Source: an uncultured Mailhella sp. (GTDB lineage: Bacteria; Desulfobacterota; Desulfovibrionia; Desulfovibrionales; Desulfovibrionaceae). Taken from it: a stretch of 64,000 bases of DNA. Shown here one piece after another: positions 59,530 through 64,000 of this stretch. The DNA is taken from the NCBI GenBank assembly GCA_910578585.1, contig CAJTRG010000008.1, positions 38,411-102,410 on the forward strand, given 5' to 3'. The notes beneath the pieces are model-generated. The model was not told the origin of the DNA and did not search any database. It worked only from the letters and a program-made list of their open reading frames with translations. The position numbers and the translations under genes are program-made. How positions within the stretch are numbered: position 1 is the first letter of the stretch; each line of letters opens with the position of its first letter.

Positions 59530-62151
59530 ATGGATATCAATAGATTAACCCAAAAAGCGCAAGAAGCCTTTTCTGCTGCACAAAGCATAGCATTTGCTCG
59601 GGAACATCAGGAAATTGATGCAGAGCACCTTGTTTATGCATTTTTGGAACAGGAAAATGGACTTGTTCCGTCTATTCTGCAAAGAATGAACGTTAATGTA
59701 AGTCAATTAAAACAAGATGTTGACCAAATTTTGAGTAAACGTCCGCGCGTCAGCGGCCCCGGCAGTGATGCGCAGAGCATACACGTTACCACGCGAGTGA
59801 ATAAAGCTCTTGCCCAGGCAGAAATGCTGGCTAAGAAAATGCAGGATGAATATATCAGTGTTGAACATATTTTCCATGAAATTATTGGGCCAAATCCCAG
59901 TGGATTGCTTGGTGATGTGTTCAGAAAACACGGTATTGATCAGACCCGTTTCATGAAAGCAACCGAGGAACTCCGCGGGCCTCACCGCATTACCAGTCCC
60001 AATCCGGAAGAAACCTTTGAAGCTCTTGCAAAATACGGTCGTGACCTTGTAGAAGCAGCCGGCAAAGGCAAACTTGACCCGGTGATTGGCCGTGATCAGG
60101 AAATACGCCGTACCATTCGTATTCTTTCACGCCGTACCAAGAATAACCCCGTCCTTATTGGGGAAGCGGGGGTTGGTAAAACGGCGATTGTGGAAGGTTT
60201 GGCTCACCGTATTGTCAAGGGTGATGTGCCGGAAAGCTTGAAAAATAAACGTTTGATTGCGCTTGATATGGGCTCACTCATTGCAGGGGCAAAATACCGC
60301 GGTGAATTTGAAGAACGTCTCAAAGCAGTGCTTTCAGAAGTGGAAAAATCAGAAGGGCAGATCATTCTCTTTATTGATGAACTCCATACCATTGTGGGGG
60401 CTGGTAAAACAGAAGGTTCCATGGACGCCGGCAACCTCTTGAAACCAATGCTTGCCCGTGGTGAACTGCACTGTATTGGCGCGACAACCATTGATGAATA
60501 CCGCAAATATATTGAAAAAGATCCTGCTCTTGAACGTCGTTTCCAGCCTGTTATGGTTGACGAACCAAGTCAGGAAGATGCTATTTCTATTTTGCGTGGG
60601 CTGAAAGACAAGTTTGAACTGCACCATGGCGTTCGTATCAGCGACTCTGCCATTGTGGAAGCTGTAATGCTTGGCATTCGCTATATTCCAGACCGTCAGC
60701 TGCCGGATAAAGCCATTGATATTATTGATGAAGCCGCTGCCATGATTCGTACAGAAATTGACAGCCTGCCCACCGAACTTGACGAAGCAAACCGTAAAGT
60801 TATGCAGCTTGAAATTGAAAAAGAAGCTCTTCGCCGTGAAACAGATGCAGCGTCCATGCAGCGTTTGCAGCGCTTGGAGGGTGAACTTTCCGAACTCAAA
60901 GCAAAGCAGACTTTGCTTCGTGAACAATGGGAACAGGAAAAAGGCTCCATTGATAAAGTTCGTAAAATCAAAGCAGATATTGAACAGGTTAACTTTGCCA
61001 TTGCTGAAGCAGAACGCAGTTATGATTTGGAGAGAGCAGCAAAACTGAAATATTCAACCTTGCTTGATTTGCAAAAACAACTTGCAGAGCTTGAACAGCA
61101 AAGCGGTATTGAAAAAGCATCAGAAACCCGTTTGCTCAAAGAAGAAATTCGTCCTGATGATGTGGCTTCCATTGTGGCAAAATGGACAGGCATTCCTGTA
61201 ACACGTCTTTTGCAATCTGAACGGGAAAAACTCCTTGCGCTTCCTGATACCTTGCATAAGAGAGTGGTGGGACAGGATGAAGCTGTTCAGGTTGTGGCTG
61301 ATGCCGTACTTCGTGCCCGGGCTGGACTCTCTGACCCAATGCGTCCGCTTGCTTCCTTTATCTTCTTAGGGCCTACAGGTGTTGGTAAAACAGAACTTTG
61401 CAAGGCTCTTGCTGAGGCTCTCTTTGATACAGAGGATAATATGGTTCGTCTTGATATGAGCGAATACATGGAAAAACATTCGGTTTCCCGTCTTATTGGT
61501 GCGCCTCCGGGATACATTGGCTATGATGAAGGCGGTCAATTGACTGAAGCTGTGCGCCGTAAACCATATTCCGTTGTTTTGCTTGACGAAATTGAAAAGG
61601 CTCACCCTGATGTTTTCAATACCATGCTCCAGCTTCTTGACGATGGACGTCTGACCGACAGTCAGGGCAGAACGGTTGATTTTCGCAATACCATTATCAT
61701 TATGACCTCAAATATTGGTTCAAGCATGATTTTGGAAGGCATCAAAGAAGACGGCTCTTTTGCTGACGGTTTGAAAGACAAGGTTATGGCTCAGCTCAAA
61801 CAATTCTTCCGTCCGGAATTTTTGAACCGTGTTGATGAAACTGTTATGTTCTCACCGCTTCTTGAAAATCAGGTTGTTGCTATTGTGGATGTTTTGCTTG
61901 GTCGTTTACGCAAACGTCTTGCTGAACATAAAATTGAATTGGAACTGACGGATGAAGCAAAACGCTTTATCGCTCATGAAGCATACGATCCAGCTTACGG
62001 GGCAAGACCTCTGAAACGTTATTTGCAAAATGAATTGGAAACTCGTCTTGCACGCGGCATGATTGGCGGTCAAATCCCTGATGAGTGCAAGGTCGTGGTC
62101 AAAAAGGTTGACGATGAGTTTGAACCACTTGCTTTTGAAATAATCAACTAA
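59530..62151 (+). CDS. clpB: ATP-dependent chaperone ClpB
   Basis: The 873-residue hexameric disaggregase has the N-terminal Clp domain, NBD1 Walker A GEAGVGKTAIVEG with the coiled middle domain (LEIEKEALRRETDAASMQRLQRLEGELSELKAKQTLL), NBD2 Walker A GPTGVGKTELCKAL and ARPLKRYLQNELE at the C-terminal end, as in ClpB. The length is close to the family (about 860). It rescues aggregated proteins with DnaK and CbpA; the cluster order makes this a chaperone unit. Confidence 0.96.
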   Translation: MDINRLTQKAQEAFSAAQSIAFAREHQEIDAEHLVYAFLEQENGLVPSILQRMNVNVSQLKQDVDQILSKRPRVSGPGSDAQSIHVTTRVNKALAQAEMLAKKMQDEYISVEHIFHEIIGPNPSGLLGDVFRKHGIDQTRFMKATEELRGPHRITSPNPEETFEALAKYGRDLVEAAGKGKLDPVIGRDQEIRRTIRILSRRTKNNPVLIGEAGVGKTAIVEGLAHRIVKGDVPESLKNKRLIALDMGSLIAGAKYRGEFEERLKAVLSEVEKSEGQIILFIDELHTIVGAGKTEGSMDAGNLLKPMLARGELHCIGATTIDEYRKYIEKDPALERRFQPVMVDEPSQEDAISILRGLKDKFELHHGVRISDSAIVEAVMLGIRYIPDRQLPDKAIDIIDEAAAMIRTEIDSLPTELDEANRKVMQLEIEKEALRRETDAASMQRLQRLEGELSELKAKQTLLREQWEQEKGSIDKVRKIKADIEQVNFAIAEAERSYDLERAAKLKYSTLLDLQKQLAELEQQSGIEKASETRLLKEEIRPDDVASIVAKWTGIPVTRLLQSEREKLLALPDTLHKRVVGQDEAVQVVADAVLRARAGLSDPMRPLASFIFLGPTGVGKTELCKALAEALFDTEDNMVRLDMSEYMEKHSVSRLIGAPPGYIGYDEGGQLTEAVRRKPYSVVLLDEIEKAHPDVFNTMLQLLDDGRLTDSQGRTVDFRNTIIIMTSNIGSSMILEGIKEDGSFADGLKDKVMAQLKQFFRPEFLNRVDETVMFSPLLENQVVAIVDVLLGRLRKRLAEHKIELELTDEAKRFIAHEAYDPAYGARPLKRYLQNELETRLARGMIGGQIPDECKVVVKKVDDEFEPLAFEIIN

Positions 62152-62175
62152 AAAAAGGTGGGAAACCACCTTTTT
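62151..62175 (+). terminator. Terminator after clpB
   Basis: AAAAAGGTGG and CCACCTTTTT form a 10-bp stem around GAAA, followed by TT. Confidence 0.85.
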
Positions 62176-62235
62176 TTCTTTGCTTTTATCAAAAAAATAG
62201 CCTATACTGGCAAAAATATTGCTTGGAGAATGCCC

Positions 62236-62805
62236 ATGCGTATACTATTATTATGCTTGACCTTTATGTTCTTTATGGCAGGAGATGTGCAAGCAGGAGG
62301 AAAACCAGTGATTAAATTAACAACAACTATGGGTGATATTGTTCTTGAACTCAACCCGGAAAAAGCCCCCATTACTTCCGCTAACTTTGAACAATATGTG
62401 AAAGACGGCTTCTATGATGGACTTGTTTTTCACCGTGTTATTGATGGCTTTATGATTCAGGGCGGTGGTTTTGATGCTGACATGAACCAAAAAGAAACCC
62501 GTCAGCCTATTCAAAATGAAGCAGATAACGGCCTTGCTAATGATAAATATACAATTGCCATGGCTCGTACTCAGGACCCTCATTCAGCCACAGGACAATT
62601 CTTTATCAATGTGAAGAATAATGATTTCCTGAATTTCAGAGCTCCAACAATTTCTGGCTGGGGTTATGCTGTTTTCGGTAAAGTTGTTGAAGGTAAAGAT
62701 GTTGTTGACGCTATTGCAAAAGTTGAAACCCAAAGCCGCGGTTTCTATGATGATGTTCCCAAAACTCCAGTTGTGATTACCAAAGCAGAAATTATCAGCA
62801 AATAA
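62236..62805 (+). CDS. ppiA: Periplasmic cyclophilin-type peptidyl-prolyl isomerase
   Basis: The protein is 189 residues from the ATG at 62236, placed by TTGGAG upstream; ATG 62230 is also possible. A signal peptide (MRILLLCLTFMFFMAGDVQAG) precedes the cyclophilin domain: TTMGDIVLELNPEKAPITSANFEQYVKDGFYDGLVFHRVI, GFMIQGGG, ATGQFFINVKNNDFLNF and YAVFGKVVEG. It catalyses proline isomerisation in the periplasm. The longer reading back to 62158 would put the signal peptide internally and is rejected. Confidence 0.9.
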   Translation: MRILLLCLTFMFFMAGDVQAGGKPVIKLTTTMGDIVLELNPEKAPITSANFEQYVKDGFYDGLVFHRVIDGFMIQGGGFDADMNQKETRQPIQNEADNGLANDKYTIAMARTQDPHSATGQFFINVKNNDFLNFRAPTISGWGYAVFGKVVEGKDVVDAIAKVETQSRGFYDDVPKTPVVITKAEIISK

Positions 62806-62826
62806 TGAGTTGATAATGAAAATATG

Positions 62827-62850
62827 AAAGCCCCTCATATGAGGGGCTTT
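62827..62850. terminator. Terminator after ppiA
   Basis: AAAGCCCCTC and GAGGGGCTTT form a 10-bp stem around ATAT, with T residues following. It lies 35 nt before the stop of the convergent gene at 62885. Confidence 0.85.
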
Positions 62851-62884
62851 TTTGTACAATAATAATAGATTGAATAAATATAGA

Positions 62885-63298
62885 TTATTGCCAGACATTG
62901 TCTTTATAGTAATTGATCAGCCAGGAAAAGAGAGCATTGTATTCTGAAATATAACTGACTCCATCATAAACAATGGGAGCTCCGTCCTTTGCCCATTGTT
63001 TGACGGTATATCGGCTGCGTCCAAAAATTTTACAGATAATTTCAAGGTTGCGCAGATGAACAGGAGTGAGCGAATAACACCACGTTAATGGTTTATGGGT
63101 TTCCTGAAATTGATGTATGGGACTATGAATAAAGAGATCTTCTGCGTGGGAATTTTCATATGAGTACTTCGTTTCATTTTGTGAATTGGTATAGGGAAAG
63201 GCAAAGAAAGATGATTGCTGTGAAGAAGAATTTGTATTTATATTTTTAGCAGAATATTTGCTTTTTGGTGTTTTTGCAGTAGAAGTGGATTTTTTCAT
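62885..63298 (-). CDS. HTH-type DNA-binding protein (terminase-small-subunit-like)
   Basis: The 137-residue protein has a Ser/Lys/Asn-rich N terminus of about 70 residues (MKKSTSTAKTPKSKYSAKN..., largely disordered-looking) and a C-terminal HTH-like domain, LRNLEIICKIFGRSRYTVKQWAKDGAPIVYDGVSYISEYNALFSWLI. The IFGRSRYTVKQWAKDGAPI motif resembles the winged helix of Nu1/terminase small subunits, but no phage genes are nearby. The promoter carries an inverted repeat (63332-63354), so self-regulation is plausible. Confidence 0.65.
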   Translation of the reverse strand: MKKSTSTAKTPKSKYSAKNINTNSSSQQSSFFAFPYTNSQNETKYSYENSHAEDLFIHSPIHQFQETHKPLTWCYSLTPVHLRNLEIICKIFGRSRYTVKQWAKDGAPIVYDGVSYISEYNALFSWLINYYKDNVWQ

Positions 63299-63331
63299 AA
63301 TTGTTCCTCTACAAGTGATAGGTTATAAGAT

Positions 63332-63361
63332 ATTATCTTTTTAAAACAGATAATTTGTCAA
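63332..63361 (-). promoter_or_regulatory. Promoter and inverted repeat of the HTH gene
   Basis: On the minus strand TTGACA (plus 63356-63361), an 18-nt spacer and GATAAT (plus 63332-63337) form a strong sigma-70 promoter. A perfect 7-bp inverted repeat, ATTATCT (plus 63332-63338) and AGATAAT (plus 63348-63354), spans the spacer and -10 box with a 9-nt gap, a good place for a repressor. AGAGGA precedes the ATG at 63298. Confidence 0.6.
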
Positions 63362-63612
63362 GTTAAAAATAGAAAATTGTTAATAAATTTAAGTAGTTAA
63401 TTATAAAATTTAAAGATAACTCATTAAATTTTAAAGAAAAATTAACTTTTAAAATTAAAAGAAAATTTAATTTATTTCATAAGAAATTAGATAAAAATAG
63501 GGGTAGTTTATTAAATTTATATGTGAGATTAAAATGGCAACCAGAAAGAACATGACTAATATATTGTTAAATAAAGCTTAAAAAATTAACTATGTTAAAG
63601 TGAAGATTTAAG
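63362..63612. other. AT-rich intergenic region without a gene
   Basis: A low-complexity AT-rich tract lies between the HTH gene promoter and the tandem promoters. The only start-to-stop run with a plausible context is a 15-codon ORF (63534-63581, MATRKNMTNILLNKA), too short to support. Confidence 0.5.
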
Positions 63613-63641
63613 TTGACAGAAGGGCATTTAAGGCGCATAAG
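63613..63641 (+). promoter_or_regulatory. Strong promoter P1 (rRNA-operon style)
   Basis: TTGACA (63613-63618), 17-nt spacer and CATAAG (63636-63641). It shares box sequences and spacing with P2, 149 bp downstream. Confidence 0.75.
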
Positions 63642-63761
63642 GAAGTTTCCTGCTGTGAGAAGTTTTCTTTTGGAGCTGGTTTGGAGTGAATCTCCAAAAT
63701 GAGAAATTTCAAGGGAAAACGGACTTTTTGAAAAAAAATTAAAAAAATATGAAAAAAGTTC

Positions 63762-63790
63762 TTGACAGCGGAAACGGAATGGGGCATAAA
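63762..63790 (+). promoter_or_regulatory. Strong promoter P2 with UP-like A tracts
   Basis: TTGACA (63762-63767), 17-nt spacer and CATAAA (63785-63790). Just upstream is AAAAAAAATTAAAAAAATAT followed by GAAAAAAG, like an UP element. The start is expected near 63797. Confidence 0.8.
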
Positions 63791-63796
63791 CGTAGC

Positions 63797-64000
63797 TCGC
63801 TGATTGAGAAAAACGACATGCTTCAAGAATGATTTTGGAGCACAAGGTTTCAAAAATTTGAAAGTGGGCGACTGCTTTTCAAGATCAAGTTTCTTTGTAA
63901 GAAGAGTTTTGATAAGGAGCCTTGAGTTTTTCGAAGTCACAAAAATGGTCGATACCATGCAGGTTGACCGGAGAGGTTCTCGGGGTGAGAGCTTACGAGA
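63797..64000 (+). other. Untranslated leader running off the window, probably of an rRNA operon
   Basis: No ORF with a ribosome site is seen downstream of P2, and the sequence is G-rich and structured towards the edge (GGAGAGGTTCTCGGGGTGAG). Tandem TTGACA-N17-CATAA promoters with an A-tract are typical of rrn operons, so a 16S gene probably starts beyond 64000. The conserved 16S start (GAGTTTGATCCTGG) does not appear, so this is inference. Confidence 0.5.

Noticed and set aside
63534..63581. 15-codon ORF MATRKNMTNILLNKA
   Set aside because: It is very short, lacks a clear ribosome site and lies in AT-rich DNA upstream of the tandem promoters; chance is the likelier explanation.
63608..63958. 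Minus-strand frame of 116 codons across the right edge
   Set aside because: It runs opposite the two strong promoters and has a low-complexity, non-protein-like composition.
1..64000. CRISPR array, complete IS element or intact prophage
   Set aside because: No regularly spaced direct repeats were seen, the only recombinase is a XerD-type housekeeping gene, and the phage-like sequence at 32479-34257 is broken.

Overview
The window reads like a chromosome segment of a moderately AT-rich, anaerobic Gram-negative bacterium, most likely a member of the Desulfovibrionaceae (sulfidogenic Desulfovibrio/Bilophila/Taurinivorans-type lineage). This rests on Gram-negative envelope genes (BamD, CreD, lipoproteins), a zinc-type S14, a free-standing GluQRS, a tRNA-Sec gene, a TauE/SafE-type exporter, NifX-like and ferredoxin proteins, and protein styles familiar from that family. 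No 16S rRNA lies in the window, so the assignment is inference. I saw no CRISPR array and no complete insertion sequence or prophage.

Layout. 1-1392: 3' end of trxB and bamD. 1672-4408 (minus): Fe-alcohol dehydrogenase, DUF2065 protein and glmU. 4636-6013 (minus): a lone trpB behind an attenuator whose 18-residue leader peptide carries three consecutive Trp codons. 6115-7203: TatD nuclease and a YjfB-like small protein. 7258-10856 (minus): beta-CASP nuclease, rsmD, coaD, miaA. 11009-14693: LOG-family protein, tadA, two poorly known genes and creD. 14853-17451 (minus): hemW-like gene and gluQ. 17539-32422: a 550-nt structured leader followed by the fused S10, spc and alpha ribosomal clusters, with secY, map and rpoA. 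32479-34257: wreckage of a phage-type polyvalent protein. 34363-35732: small iron-sulfur/metal-binding cluster. 35940-39683: single-polypeptide restriction-modification-specificity enzyme. 39805-46437: exporter, alkylation repair (alkA-like and ogt), PEP-mutase family enzyme, gpsA, glycosyltransferase, xerD and an exported protein. 46665-54726: SNF2 helicase, peptide-binding lipoprotein, bifunctional Rel, YhcH protein. 54956-55049: selC. 55125-58060 (minus): a four-gene set that may belong to flagellar assembly or glycosylation. 58294-62805: cbpA-cbpM-clpB and a periplasmic cyclophilin. 62885-63298 (minus): a small DNA-binding protein. 63613-64000: tandem strong promoters and an untranslated leader that look like the start of an rRNA operon running off the window.

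Most notable non-coding content: a family of about 170-200 bp non-coding elements with terminal inverted repeats and two internal perfect hairpins, present in two full and two partial copies at gene 3' ends; the trpB attenuator, whose predicted transcript starts at or next to the leader ATG; the long multi-hairpin S10 leader with two terminator-like structures; an elaborate hairpin between rpsQ and rplN; and palindromes over the promoters or starts of the restriction-modification gene and the 62885 regulator. No wholly new multi-gene system stands out. The best candidates for undescribed biology are the hairpin element family and the two leader RNAs.
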